Assembly: GCA_946480535.1 (NCBI GenBank)
Contig: CAMLKA010000011.1
Location: 1-24,955, forward strand
DNA length: 24,955 nucleotides
Direction: 5' to 3'
Source of the DNA: an uncultured Candidatus Saccharibacteria bacterium
GTDB taxonomy: Bacteria > Patescibacteria > Saccharimonadia > Saccharimonadales > UBA1547
The notes under the pieces are model-generated. The model was not told the origin of the DNA. It ran no database searches and was given only the letters and a program-made list of their open reading frames with translations. This document shows, piece by piece, positions 7,131 through 13,983 of this stretch; the stretch's first letter is position 1, and the number at the start of each line of letters is the position of its first letter. The position numbers were made by a program, and so were the translations under genes.

Positions 7131-7511
7131 ATGGCTGATCTAAAGAAACTCGCTGAGACCCTCACCGGTCTTACTGTTCTTGAAGTAAACGAACTCAAGA
7201 CAATCCTCAAGGACGAATATGGCATCGAGCCAGCTGCTGCTGCAGTTGCTGTTGCTGGTCCTGCTGCTGACGCTGGCGCTGCTGCTGCAGACGACGCTAA
7301 GTCAGACTACACTATCGTTCTTAAGGACGCTGGTGCTCAAAAAGTAGCTGTTATCAAGGCTGTTAAGGACATTACTGGTCTTGGTCTTGGTGAAGCTAAG
7401 GCAATCGTTGACGGTGCACCTGCAACCGTTAAGGAAAAAGTTCCAGCTGAAGAAGCTGAAGCTGCTAAGAAGACACTCGAAGAAGCTGGCGCAAGCGTAG
7501 AACTTCAGTAA
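7131..7511 (+). CDS. rplL: 50S ribosomal protein L7/L12
   Basis: L7/L12 dimers bind to L10 and recruit elongation factors. The 126 residues show the N-terminal dimerisation helices ([20 protein letters not shown]), an Ala-rich hinge at about residues 37-57, and the globular C-terminal domain with [20 protein letters not shown] and the closing [20 protein letters not shown]. The ATG at 7131 is chosen because GAAGGAGG stands 5 bases before it; the in-frame ATG at 7116 lies upstream of this site. Confidence 0.97.
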   Translation: MADLKKLAETLTGLTVLEVNELKTILKDEYGIEPAAAAVAVAGPAADAGAAAADDAKSDYTIVLKDAGAQKVAVIKAVKDITGLGLGEAKAIVDGAPATVKEKVPAEEAEAAKKTLEEAGASVELQ

Positions 7512-7562
7512 TTTCAACCGTAGGATGTTTCCTACACATTCGGCCTGTTGATAGTTGAAACG

Positions 7563-7594
7563 AAAACACCCCTCAAAAATGAGGGGTGTTTTTT
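7563..7594 (+). terminator. rplJL terminator
   Basis: ACACCCCTC/GAGGGGTGT, a 9-bp stem with a 6-base loop, is followed by a run of T to 7594. Confidence 0.92.
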
Positions 7595-7597
7595 ATG

Positions 7598-7640
7598 CCT
7601 AAAAATGGAGAGGTCCCCGTGAACTCAATCACGGGGACCT
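7598..7640 (-). terminator. terminator of cassette B
   Basis: AGGTCCCCGTGA (7611-7622) and TCACGGGGACCT (7629-7640) form a perfect 12-bp stem with a 6-base loop. On the minus strand it is followed by CTCCATTTTTAGG. It stands back to back with the rplJL terminator. Confidence 0.8.
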
Positions 7641-7668
7641 ATACCCATCCAGGGTCGTACTCGACGGG

Positions 7669-8142
7669 CTACTGGGCCGCCTTGGCGATGTCCTCCTGGA
7701 AGTACACCGAAAACGGCTGTTCGCAGCCTCCGTTTGCACGGAAGACGTTGCCACTGGAGTCGACGCCGAACTCGACGATCACGACGTTCTCGGGGTCCAC
7801 CTGGAACTTCTTGAGGAACTTGCGCGCCTCGAGGTAGTCGTAGGGGTGGTGGATCTCGGAGTTGATGTTGTGAGCGAAGGTAGCGAAGACCGCCCGAGGC
7901 TCGACGTTGTACAGCGGAATGAGCGCCCGAATGGGCGCCAGCAGCACATCGGCGCGCTGTTCGTTGGACGTCTGCTGAATCTCAGCATCCGGCTCCGCAG
8001 GGAAGGCGGCCATCTGGTCGGTGATGTCGATTTGCACCTCACCGGCGACGATATCGAAGAACTTGGCCCAGATGACGGAATGGTCATCCATGACCATTTC
8101 CTTGCGATACTGAATGAAGATGTAGGTAGGCGAGGTAGTCAT
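7669..8142 (-). CDS. unknown 157-aa protein (GC-rich cassette B)
   Basis: No family is recognised. The protein is soluble and mixed alpha/beta by appearance: a hydrophobic strand near the N-terminus (YIFIQY), a middle LLAPIRALIPLYNVEPRAVF, then EARKFLKKF, VVIVEFGVDSSGNVFRANGG and a C-terminal helix. The sequence is well formed as a coding region: third positions are mostly G/C and the frame is uninterrupted. The ATG at 8142 follows GGAG by 6 bases. It diverges from cassette C and is not in an operon. The leader and 3' region carry a 10-base inverted repeat (7642-7651 and 8166-8175). Foreign origin is inferred from base composition. Confidence 0.75.
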   Translation of the reverse strand: MTTSPTYIFIQYRKEMVMDDHSVIWAKFFDIVAGEVQIDITDQMAAFPAEPDAEIQQTSNEQRADVLLAPIRALIPLYNVEPRAVFATFAHNINSEIHHPYDYLEARKFLKKFQVDPENVVIVEFGVDSSGNVFRANGGCEQPFSVYFQEDIAKAAQ

Positions 8143-8205
8143 GGAAAACTCCAGTGGTTCGAGGATGGATGGGTACGGAAGTATCTACCAGAGACACAAC
8201 TATAT

Positions 8206-8234
8206 ATTTTATCATATTTTTGTTATTTTGTCTA
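8206..8234 (-). promoter_or_regulatory. promoter of cassette B
   Basis: Minus strand: TAGACA, 17 bases, TAAAAT, the latter extended by TGA. A leader of about 57 bases follows. TATAGT just downstream (ACTATA at 8199-8204) is an alternative -10. Confidence 0.6.
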
Positions 8235-8260
8235 TGTAGCTAACCGTAAGCAAAATAATA

Positions 8261-8289
8261 TAGACTTTTTTAGTAAAAAATGATATAAT
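8261..8289 (+). promoter_or_regulatory. promoter of cassette C
   Basis: TAGACT (8261-8266), 17 bases, TATAAT (8284-8289), extended by TGA. The start would lie near 8296. It diverges from the cassette B promoter, with only 26 bases between the two -35 boxes. Confidence 0.65.
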
Positions 8290-8314
8290 ATCCCGGAAGA
8301 ATTGCAAGAAACCT

Positions 8315-8336
8315 GTGTGATACACCCGTATCACAC
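8315..8336 (+). other. leader hairpin of cassette C
   Basis: GTGTGATAC and GTATCACAC form a perfect 9-bp stem with the loop ACCC, about 20 bases into the leader and 11 bases before the ribosome site GGGAGG. The right arm with its preceding C (CGTATCACAC) recurs in the rplL leader at 7098-7107. Confidence 0.65.
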
Positions 8337-8356
8337 CGAACTGCCGGGAGGCAAAG

Positions 8357-8857
8357 ATGTTTTCCGCTCCTTCGTACCTCACATCGCTCAACCCCCTCGA
8401 ACATCTCGACCCGTTCCAACTCGTGATGACGAACCTGCTCATCTTCGTGATTCAGGCCATCGGCATCGGAGCTGCCGCCGTCAGCCTCGTACTCATCCTG
8501 ATGTCCATCGACGTCGTCGGATCCAGCACTAAGCCGACGCGCTCGGAACAGCTGGCAGAGGCTCCGTTCTTCTCGCTTCGCAGTTGGGGCATACTCGGCT
8601 ACCTGGTCGGCGTGCCCGTCTTCGCGCTATCACTAGCGACGCAGATCGTATCAACGGTCGCGAAGATGGATCCTGTCATGGCGTTCTACACTGTCCTGAC
8701 ATGGATCTTCGCGGTCGTCGCAGCCGTCGTTCTTCTCGTGATCGCATGGGAAGCCGCGGCAAACGCCATCGACGAATCTCGAGAAGAGAGGGAGAGGAAG
8801 GCGCTCGCCATGGCGTCGAATGAGCAAGAACCGTTGGTCACGGCCATACAGCCCTAG
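8357..8857 (+). CDS. unknown 166-aa membrane protein (GC-rich cassette C)
   Basis: No family is recognised. Three hydrophobic segments are visible: about residues 23-51 (LLIFVIQAIGIGAAAVSLVL), 74-97 (GILGYLVGVPVFALSLATQI) and 108-133 (VLTWIFAVVAAVVLLVIAW). A charged C-terminal tail follows (DESREERERKALAMASNEQE). The ATG at 8357 follows GGGAGG by 5 bases. The gene stands alone between its own promoter and a strong hairpin, converging on cassette D. It is one of three small multi-span membrane proteins among the nine cassettes. Confidence 0.78.
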   Translation: MFSAPSYLTSLNPLEHLDPFQLVMTNLLIFVIQAIGIGAAAVSLVLILMSIDVVGSSTKPTRSEQLAEAPFFSLRSWGILGYLVGVPVFALSLATQIVSTVAKMDPVMAFYTVLTWIFAVVAAVVLLVIAWEAAANAIDESREERERKALAMASNEQEPLVTAIQP

Positions 8858-8884
8858 CGCTGCAGGCCACCAACAAGTGAGGAC

Positions 8885-8916
8885 GCCCCGCACGAAAGTG
8901 CGGGGCCCTTCCTTTC
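8885..8916 (+). terminator. terminator of cassette C
   Basis: GCCCCGCAC-GAAA-GTGCGGGGC (8885-8906) is a perfect 9-bp stem with a GNRA tetraloop, followed by the pyrimidine tail CCTTCCTTTCT. Confidence 0.85.
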
Positions 8917-8966
8917 TGTACATTTTTGACAACGTTTTCATCGCGACTACTGTTAAGTATGTGGAT

Positions 8967-9035
8967 AAGAAACGAAAAGAGCCCACCACCGGATGAGCAT
9001 TCCTGATGGAAATCAGGGCTCTTCCGGTGATGGGC
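8967..9035 (-). terminator. composite terminator of cassette D
   Basis: The outer arms at 8981-8992 and 9024-9035 pair over 12 bases with one G-U or mismatch. Inside is CCTGAT-4-ATCAGG (9002-9017). On the minus strand the tail is TCTTTTCGTTTCTT. A competing pairing, AAGAGCCC (8977-8984) with GGGCTCTT (9016-9023), is also possible. Confidence 0.7.
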
Positions 9036-9069
9036 GTTACCACTCATCACAGCCGACGCTCGTCGTCGA

Positions 9070-9543
9070 TCAGCTCGCCTTTAGCGACTCCTCGAGCTGG
9101 CTCAGCACCTCCCGCTCGTTCAGCAAACCCTCGAGTTCGGGGGTGTTGAGCGTCGAAGGGAACCGGTCGTAGAAGTCCGGCAGCCGCATGAACTGGAGGG
9201 GGGTCGCGTCGTGGTCGCTACCGCGACTGACCTCCCGGAACAGCAGCGTCTCGTCATGCGGAACGTTGAGCTCGCCGGCGAAGAAGATCGCGATGCGTCC
9301 AAAGACAGCCGGCATGTCCGGTCGCTCCTCGAAGATGACCTCGATGATCGTCTGGTCGTCGCCGTTGTCGTCCATGTTGCGCTCGACCTTGACGTAGTCG
9401 GTGACGCCGTCGACGTTCTTGAGGCGCACCACGCTGAGCGCAATGTCGTCGATCGAACGGTTGATGCAGAAGATGTACGAGTTGCGCTCTTCGTCGCCTG
9501 CACCCAGCAGAATGATGAAGAGCTGGTCGGTCGATACGGGCAT
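9070..9543 (-). CDS. unknown 157-aa protein (GC-rich cassette D)
   Basis: No family is recognised. The protein is acidic and soluble, with alternating strands in the first half (QLFIILLGAG, SYIFCINRSIDDIALSVVRL, DQTIIEVIFEE) and a helical C-terminus (ELEGLLNEREVLSQLEESLK). Two histidines and several acidic residues occur in the middle (VPHDETLLF, RGSDHDATP), but no catalytic pattern I can name. The ATG at 9543 follows AGGAGG by 5 bases, the best ribosome site of the set. Its leader resembles that of cassette B (GTACCCA, CCATCC, CGA in the same order before the start), although the proteins do not look alike. Confidence 0.75.
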   Translation of the reverse strand: MPVSTDQLFIILLGAGDEERNSYIFCINRSIDDIALSVVRLKNVDGVTDYVKVERNMDDNGDDQTIIEVIFEERPDMPAVFGRIAIFFAGELNVPHDETLLFREVSRGSDHDATPLQFMRLPDFYDRFPSTLNTPELEGLLNEREVLSQLEESLKAS

Positions 9544-9581
9544 GGCTGCCTCCTGGGATCGGGATGGATAGTGGTGGGTAC

Positions 9582-9634
9582 TTGCCCGTGGGCAATGTAA
9601 AAAGTATTCTACAACTATATTAATTTACTGTCAA
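9582..9634 (-). promoter_or_regulatory. promoter and leader hairpin of cassette D
   Basis: Minus strand: TTGACA (9629-9634 on plus), exactly 17 bases, TAGAAT (9606-9611). The start would be near 9599. The palindrome TTGCCC-GT-GGGCAA (9582-9595) then forms a hairpin about four bases from the mRNA 5' end. Confidence 0.78.
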
Positions 9635-9660
9635 ATATTCCACCTCTAATAATGCCTCGT

Positions 9661-9684
9661 TACAATACCCCTTGACCCCAAGGG
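9661..9684 (+). promoter_or_regulatory. putative promoter with palindrome before the 9726 gene
   Basis: TACAAT (9661-9666) may be a -10 box. CCCTTG-ACCC-CAAGGG (9669-9684) is a perfect 6-bp inverted repeat right at the expected start. TTGACC (9672), 17 bases, TACCCT is a second possible promoter through the palindrome. The arrangement fits an operator or a 5'-terminal hairpin. Confidence 0.4.
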
Positions 9685-9725
9685 CGAACAGGAGTACCCT
9701 TACTGATACAAACGAGGTACCCGCT

Positions 9726-10229
9726 ATGATTCCATTCAAAACAGTCGAACACCAACCAAACTTTCCTAATGAAGATCTTACAGAGGGCAATGTACCACTT
9801 GTAGAACATTTCCTTTTTGAGCATGCCGAGGCAAAAGCGCACGCTCGTTACCTCGAAGATTCCATGCGCCCCCTCCACCTTACGGGCCACTACGCACTGG
9901 AACAAGCCGGTATCACGCTGCGCTACGACCCGGCTGAGTATTCGGCCTTTTGTAATGGTTTTGCGGCTTTTGAATACGTTTCACTGGTAGTAAACCCTCG
10001 GTTTATACGGGAGCAATTGATTGTAAAGAATGCCCAACGACTTTTGACGTCACTTGAGGCAATTCCTGAACTTGAACTTTCTGAGGGCAGGGAAGCATGG
10101 ATGAACGCTTACCCGAATGTTAATGATGTTCTTATTGAAAATGGCGTTCGCAGCGGCGAATCGATGGCTCAATTACAGGCGCGGGCGATGGGGGCGCAGA
10201 TTGCCTGTGAGCTACAAAAGGCAGCGTAA
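9726..10229 (+). CDS. unknown 167-aa protein
   Basis: No family is recognised. The base composition is that of native genes. The protein is helical and soluble: VEHFLFEHAEAKAHARYLED near residue 30, a central YDPAEYSAFCNGFAAFEYVS, and a C-terminal helix (MAQLQARAMGAQIACELQ). The ATG at 9726 is chosen because GAGG lies 8 bases before it; the TTG at 9672 lies in the upstream palindrome. The stop is only 2 bases from the stop of yaaA on the other strand, with no terminator between them. Confidence 0.75.
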   Translation: MIPFKTVEHQPNFPNEDLTEGNVPLVEHFLFEHAEAKAHARYLEDSMRPLHLTGHYALEQAGITLRYDPAEYSAFCNGFAAFEYVSLVVNPRFIREQLIVKNAQRLLTSLEAIPELELSEGREAWMNAYPNVNDVLIENGVRSGESMAQLQARAMGAQIACELQKAA

Positions 10230-10231
10230 CA

Positions 10232-11056
10232 CTACGTCAATCGGACACTTAAGCCGATACCTTTAAAGACCTTAGCAACAAATACAGGCTCGTCTGGGGT
10301 GCTGAGAGCCTCATTATATTCATAGCCAATCTCTTTAAACTGTTTTAGTGCATGAATATCTTCAATACGGTTTTGGATAAGCCAGCGGGCAAAAGCGCCG
10401 CGGGCAACTTTGGCATGCACTGTCACAAAAGTTGGCTCACTCGTTTTTGAGCTTAGGGTGAGAAATTTAGGGGTCACAATACGTATACTTTCGAGGCCTT
10501 TAGTATTCTTTAGGTGGGGGAAGACAGCCTTGGTGTATTCGACGGCTGATAGGTTGATGATGTCTTGGTTCTTCGGTAACTGGTTCGCGATTTTGTCGCC
10601 CCAAAACTCATAGAGGCTTGTGACGTTCAGCTGCGAAGAGTCGCCGGAGTTGCCAGGAAGCTTATATCCCATTTCAAGTCGGTAGGGTTGAATGCTATCA
10701 AGCGCGCGAAGCACTCCATAGAGACCCGAGAGGATAAAGAGGTGCTTATTTGCGTATTCACGATCATCGTTCGTGAATGACTGCACCTGGAGGCCCGAAT
10801 AAATATCACCGAGGAAGGCGTCGATAGCAGGCAAGGTTGGATTATCGGGGTTGAAGTTTTGAAGGAGGGAGTGGGTTTTGGTGGCCATAGCCAGGGAAAG
10901 GAGCATTGATTTTTGGATTTGCTGAGTCGTGAGGGTTTTAAGGTAAACCGAAAGGCTGTCCGCTTCAGCTCCTAAAGCGGGTAATTGCAGAGCACCATCA
11001 TTCGCATCAGTGGGCTGACGCATTGTTTTGGAAGAGTGAAGAAGAATTGTAAGCAT
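10232..11056 (-). CDS. yaaA: YaaA/UPF0246 family protein
   Basis: In E. coli YaaA limits free iron and DNA damage under peroxide stress. The 274 residues carry the family signatures in order: SSKTM at the N-terminus (counterpart of SPAKT), FLGDIYSGLQ, LSGLYGVLRALDSIQPYRLE, FWGDKIA, NLSAVEYTKAV and HAKVARGAFARWLIQNR. The ATG at 11056 is 7 bases from TATACT (AGTATA, 11064-11069), so the message should be leaderless; a TTG two codons upstream overlaps that spacer and is not used here. The upstream 149-aa gene ends 17 bases away on the same strand, so read-through transcription is also possible. Confidence 0.9.
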   Translation of the reverse strand: MLTILLHSSKTMRQPTDANDGALQLPALGAEADSLSVYLKTLTTQQIQKSMLLSLAMATKTHSLLQNFNPDNPTLPAIDAFLGDIYSGLQVQSFTNDDREYANKHLFILSGLYGVLRALDSIQPYRLEMGYKLPGNSGDSSQLNVTSLYEFWGDKIANQLPKNQDIINLSAVEYTKAVFPHLKNTKGLESIRIVTPKFLTLSSKTSEPTFVTVHAKVARGAFARWLIQNRIEDIHALKQFKEIGYEYNEALSTPDEPVFVAKVFKGIGLSVRLT

Positions 11057-11073
11057 AAACAATAGTATACGTG

Positions 11074-11523
11074 CTAATCTAAAAACCGTCGCTTTACGCG
11101 CACACCCTCATCCTCATACTTACCGTGGTTCTCTTTTTGAGGAGATCCACAAACTTCAACCGTGTATTCCGTGCTCTCATGGAGCGCACGAAGTCGCACG
11201 AGTCCAGAACAGCCTAGCTGCAGCATGCCCATATGAAGTCGCGTTGCACCAATACGCTCTTCAAGCCTAATCAGTAATTCTGATTGACCTTGAATAAACT
11301 CTGATATCAATTCTTCACGGTCGAGCACCTCATCCTTCAACTCAGGGGTAAATTCGCTCGCTTTAATAATCGCATCAGCAAACGTCTCTTGCAGACCGTG
11401 CCGGTATGACATTGTCGTCTCATCAATACGCTCCTGCGACACGGCAATAAACTGCTCACATTTTTGCAGCGTAGGACAGGTGGCGCATCGCTCAGAAACA
11501 TGGGGTCGTACCGTGTTTTCCAT
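11074..11523 (-). CDS. unknown 149-aa protein with CxxC-x5-C motif
   Basis: No family is recognised. The N-terminus has RCATCPTLQKCEQF, three cysteines spaced C-x2-C-x5-C that could bind a metal, though a fourth ligand is not obvious (another Cys occurs in LGCSG and one in EVCGS). The rest is helical and charged up to about residue 105, then has a possible strand pair (TEYTVEVCGSPQ). The ATG at 11523 is 8 bases from TAAGAT (ATCTTA at 11532-11537), again a leaderless arrangement. The gene is native in composition and upstream of yaaA. Confidence 0.72.
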   Translation of the reverse strand: MENTVRPHVSERCATCPTLQKCEQFIAVSQERIDETTMSYRHGLQETFADAIIKASEFTPELKDEVLDREELISEFIQGQSELLIRLEERIGATRLHMGMLQLGCSGLVRLRALHESTEYTVEVCGSPQKENHGKYEDEGVRVKRRFLD

Positions 11524-11542
11524 ATACCTACATCTTACCGTA

Positions 11543-11571
11543 TTGTTGAAGAAAGTACAGAAATATAGTAT
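11543..11571 (+). promoter_or_regulatory. putative promoter of cassette E
   Basis: TTGTTG (11543-11548), 17 bases, TAGTAT (11566-11571); TTGAAG, 17 bases, TATGGT three bases on is an equal alternative. The leader of about 60 bases carries CACGA (11617-11621)/TCGTG (11631-11635) with the purine-rich AGGGTGGCA in its loop. Confidence 0.5.
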
Positions 11572-11638
11572 GGTATACCTATCTTACAACCCTGTGAGAT
11601 TGCAGTACCGATTCAACACGAAGGGTGGCATCGTGTCC

Positions 11639-11932
11639 ATGGAACCATCAGCGGCACGGGTCATGCTCGACTATCCATACACCGAGCAAACCAAAAGGAC
11701 GAGAGCGTCCGACGCGCTCGCCAACCATCTCATCAGCCTGGCAGAGAGGGCGAGTGAGAGCTACGAAAACGGACAAGAGTTCGTCGTGAACATTCCCTAC
11801 GTTCACTACGACATCTCGCTCTCCGAGCTCATCAAGAGCCTCGCCGCCACAAATGAGTCCGCGGGCGACCGTTCGTTCAGATTCATCAGCGTGCACGTCA
11901 ACGGGGTTGAAGTAGTATTTCAGCGGCACTAA
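11639..11932 (+). CDS. unknown 97-aa protein (GC-rich cassette E)
   Basis: No family is recognised. The protein is small and soluble: a helical N-terminal half (SDALANHLISLAERASESYE) and a strand-rich C-terminal half (EFVVNIPYVHYDISLSELIK, FRFISVHVNGVEVVFQRH). The ATG at 11639 is chosen since the GC-rich coding pattern begins there; the GTG at 11633 is an alternative, closer to the purine-rich AAGGGTGG. The frame is open further upstream but that part is AT-rich and holds the promoter. It is followed by a composite hairpin. Confidence 0.65.
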   Translation: MEPSAARVMLDYPYTEQTKRTRASDALANHLISLAERASESYENGQEFVVNIPYVHYDISLSELIKSLAATNESAGDRSFRFISVHVNGVEVVFQRH

Positions 11933-11950
11933 CCACGTGTCACACACCAC

Positions 11951-12002
11951 GCCCCGTCCCGGAGTCGAGCACCGCTCCTTCATTGGACGGGGCTCACTCT
12001 AT
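11951..12002 (+). terminator. composite terminator of cassette E
   Basis: GCCCCGTCC (11951-11959) and GGACGGGGC (11985-11993) pair over 9 bp. An inner GGAG/CTCC hairpin lies between them. The tail is TCACTCTAT (11994-12002), the same nonamer as after thyA. Confidence 0.7.
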
Positions 12003-12005
12003 ATC

Positions 12006-12059
12006 TTGCAGTTTTATCTCTAATGTTTTATAGTATCTCCAATCACACCGTCCGGTGTG
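12006..12059 (+). promoter_or_regulatory. promoter and leader hairpin of cassette F
   Basis: TTGCAG (12006-12011), exactly 17 bases, TATAGT (12029-12034). The start would be near 12041. CACACCG-TC-CGGTGTG (12044-12059) then forms a hairpin about four bases from the 5' end, as in cassette D. Confidence 0.75.
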
Positions 12060-12092
12060 GACTCGCTCTTTTCAAGATGGAAGTAGGTGAAT

Positions 12093-12974
12093 ATGATAGG
12101 CACCGACGAGCGCCTTGGAGAACTACAGGCCGTAGTCTTTGAAACGCGCGCCATGGTGGACGCCGCCGAGCACGCCCAGGATATCGTCCTCGAGAAGCTA
12201 AAAAGCGCCGAGATCGAACGAGATGCGGCCGAACTCCGCCTCGCCGAAGCGCAGAGCCAATGCACCGCAGCGTCCAAGCGGCTCGATCAAGAACGTCGGG
12301 AGGTCAATCGACAGATAAATCTCATCCGACAAGACATCGAGGACGAATACGCGACCCGACGCCAGCTCAAGGAGCAAGGCAACCGTGCATGGCTCCGTAA
12401 CGACCACAAGGAAGCCAAGCGCTGCTCTGACGAAGCCCAAGCGTGCCTCGAGGAAATCAATGAGCTTCGGCTCGATCAACAAGAACTTCGAGACAGCCTC
12501 AACGAGCACATTCAAGCGCTCAGGGACGCAAAGCAAGCCGACGAAGAGGCAAGCAGGGATCTTGCTCGTGCAACTGAAGCCGTGGCGATGCTGCGGAGCG
12601 AAGTTGCGGTCGCCGAAATGCACGTCACCGAGGCAGACAAAGCTCAACGGCGCGCCGAACAGGCCTTCGCACGTCGCATTAAGCAAATACGCAGGTGGGA
12701 GTCGGTCTTTCGCCTGTCGTGGCCGGACATCGCGCGAGCCGCTGGCGTCCCGGATCAGTACGTCGATCACACGAAGATCAGCGTCAATGATCAAGGTGAA
12801 ACCAGCATCCTCTTCGGAGGTGTCGGTCGACCCGATGGAAACAACCACGCGCACTACGCGCTCGACCCAAACGGGTTCCTGTACTACAAGCGCGACATAG
12901 GAGAGCCTCACGGACCGCAGAACTACATACGCCCGCGACGAACTGCCGAAGAAACCCAGGCGCAGCCCGCCTAA
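12093..12974 (+). CDS. unknown 293-aa long coiled-coil protein (GC-rich cassette F)
   Basis: Residues from about 15 to 215 are one long, highly charged helix with heptad-like Leu/Ala spacing (for example AELRLAEAQSQCTAASKRLD and RKQ/EEA-rich stretches), so a coiled-coil rod is likely. A compact C-terminal part of about 75 residues follows: IRRWESVFRLSWPDIARAAG, DHTKISVNDQGETSILFGGV, then HAHYALDPNGFLYYKRD. I cannot name this domain. The overall plan, rod plus small globular end, resembles structural or tethering proteins but nothing more can be said. The ATG at 12093 is preferred over the GTG at 12087. There is no membrane span or signal peptide. Confidence 0.78.
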   Translation: MIGTDERLGELQAVVFETRAMVDAAEHAQDIVLEKLKSAEIERDAAELRLAEAQSQCTAASKRLDQERREVNRQINLIRQDIEDEYATRRQLKEQGNRAWLRNDHKEAKRCSDEAQACLEEINELRLDQQELRDSLNEHIQALRDAKQADEEASRDLARATEAVAMLRSEVAVAEMHVTEADKAQRRAEQAFARRIKQIRRWESVFRLSWPDIARAAGVPDQYVDHTKISVNDQGETSILFGGVGRPDGNNHAHYALDPNGFLYYKRDIGEPHGPQNYIRPRRTAEETQAQPA

Positions 12975-12988
12975 ATCAATTCACCTCT

Positions 12989-13040
12989 ACTCCACCCGAA
13001 AGGAGTGATCCCCGCCATTCGTGGCGGGTTTTCACTTTAT
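12989..13040 (+). terminator. terminator of cassette F
   Basis: CCCGCCA-TTCG-TGGCGGG (13011-13028) is a 7-bp stem with a UUCG tetraloop, followed by TTTTCACTTTAT. The nonamer TCACTTTAT (13032-13040) matches those after cassettes A, E and I. A smaller ACTCC/GGAGT hairpin (12989-13006) precedes it. Confidence 0.85.
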
Positions 13041-13044
13041 AAAG

Positions 13045-13077
13045 GCACTTTTAAAAGAAAACACCCCCTCCTGGGTG
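13045..13077 (-). terminator. terminator of cassette G
   Basis: CACCC (13062-13066)/GGGTG (13073-13077) with a 6-base loop is followed on the minus strand by TGTTTTCTTTTAAAA. Confidence 0.65.
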
Positions 13078-13109
13078 CTTCTGTAAGAAAACAACAACCA
13101 GCAGGGGGT

Positions 13110-13625
13110 TCATCGATGGCCGCGCGTCTCCGTCCAGATGCCGACCTCGGCAGGGAGGAATAGCGGCCAAAAGATGGCCATCAGGAGACCGTACAGTACC
13201 GACAGAAATGTAACCACCAACACCGTAAGGGTGTAACGCAGCATGTACGTCATGTCCGAAAAGCCACCACGAGGAGGTGAAGGCTTGCGGCCAATCCACG
13301 CGCTCGTCTTGTGGCGCCACGCCCATACGCGAAGCCACTGTCGCAGCCACAAACGTCCGAAGACGCTCACGCCGATGACGAAGCCGACGATGACGTAGCG
13401 GGGAACCCAGTCGTAGAACCACGAGTTCACGTTGAGTGTCGGCCCCCACACCACGAACAGCCAGCTCAGTACGTAGAGTGCCGTAACGGGTCCGTATTGA
13501 ATGAGAAGGCTCAGGAAGGTGTGCTGCTCACGGCCCGCCACGAGTCCGACGTACATGCGTGGCTTCAGCGCTCTTTTGGGTGCCGAGTCGGGCAGCTCTT
13601 CTGCGGATGGTGCTCGCCTCGCCAT
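13110..13625 (-). CDS. unknown 171-aa membrane protein (GC-rich cassette G)
   Basis: No family is recognised. Three hydrophobic spans are visible at about residues 44-62 (GPVTALYVLSWLFVVWG), 77-95 (YVIVGFVIGVSVFGRLW) and 128-154 (RYTLTVLVVTFLSVLYGLLM), with a basic, Trp-rich linker (RQWLRVWAWRHKTSAWIGRK) between the second and third. The N-terminal 35 residues are charged and Pro-rich and should be cytoplasmic. The ATG at 13625 follows GAGGTG by 4 bases. The gene converges on cassette F. Confidence 0.75.
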   Translation of the reverse strand: MARRAPSAEELPDSAPKRALKPRMYVGLVAGREQHTFLSLLIQYGPVTALYVLSWLFVVWGPTLNVNSWFYDWVPRYVIVGFVIGVSVFGRLWLRQWLRVWAWRHKTSAWIGRKPSPPRGGFSDMTYMLRYTLTVLVVTFLSVLYGLLMAIFWPLFLPAEVGIWTETRGHR

Positions 13626-13667
13626 AATCCACCTCTTTCATTTCGAAACGGGCAAGTCGATTGCTAT

Positions 13668-13673
13668 ATTATA
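13668..13673 (-). promoter_or_regulatory. -10 box of cassette G
   Basis: TGG-TATAAT on the minus strand (ATTATA at 13668-13673). No clear -35 is present in the AT-rich upstream. The sequence continues ATA and then GACTTGC, as does the promoter of cassette I. Confidence 0.6.
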
Positions 13674-13742
13674 CCATATATTTATATATTCGCACTTGCG
13701 GAAGAACTTGCGACGACCCGCCGATAGCAGTACTATAAGGGC

Positions 13743-13958
13743 ATGAACATACTCACTATCCTCGGTGGAATCGTTGTACTTGGCATCTCTTCATTCGTAG
13801 GATTTGTTGCAGTAAACCTCTTTATGCAGGGTGGGGTAACGCCTATTTTTGGCGGCATCGCACTTTCTGTGGTTGCTGTCATGGCGTTAGCACTTGGCGT
13901 CGTGCTTATTGGCATGGGCTTTGCAGGGATCATTGACCGTATTCGTAAAGGGAAATAA
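13743..13958 (+). CDS. small 71-aa two-span membrane protein
   Basis: The protein is nearly all hydrophobic: spans at about residues 4-28 (ILGGIVVLGISSFVGFVAVN) and 36-62 (GGIALSVVAVMALALGVVLI), ending in a positively charged tail (DRIRKGK), so both ends may face the cytoplasm. No family is recognised. The ATG at 13743 is 6 bases from TACTAT (13731-13736), so the message would be leaderless. Composition is native. A direct repeat ACTTGCG (13694-13700 and 13706-13712) lies upstream of the -10 box. Confidence 0.65.
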   Translation: MNILTILGGIVVLGISSFVGFVAVNLFMQGGVTPIFGGIALSVVAVMALALGVVLIGMGFAGIIDRIRKGK

Positions 13959-13983
13959 ACCACCCGCAACATACGTCATTCAC

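Noticed and set aside
8143..8180. GGTTCGA at 8156, resembling a tRNA T-loop
   Set aside because: No acceptor stem, D arm or anticodon arm can be built around it; it is the leader of cassette B.
8292..8348. Outer stem CCCGG/CCGGG around the cassette C leader hairpin
   Set aside because: The left arm lies between the -10 box and the predicted start, so most of it would not be in the RNA.
7669..9543. Cassettes B and D as paralogues (both 157 residues)
   Set aside because: Equal length and similar leaders, but the proteins do not align beyond scattered residues by eye.
12198..12911. 237-codon minus-strand reading frame opposite cassette F
   Set aside because: Antisense frame of a GC-rich coding region, with no promoter or ribosome site; the plus frame has heptad structure and good signals.
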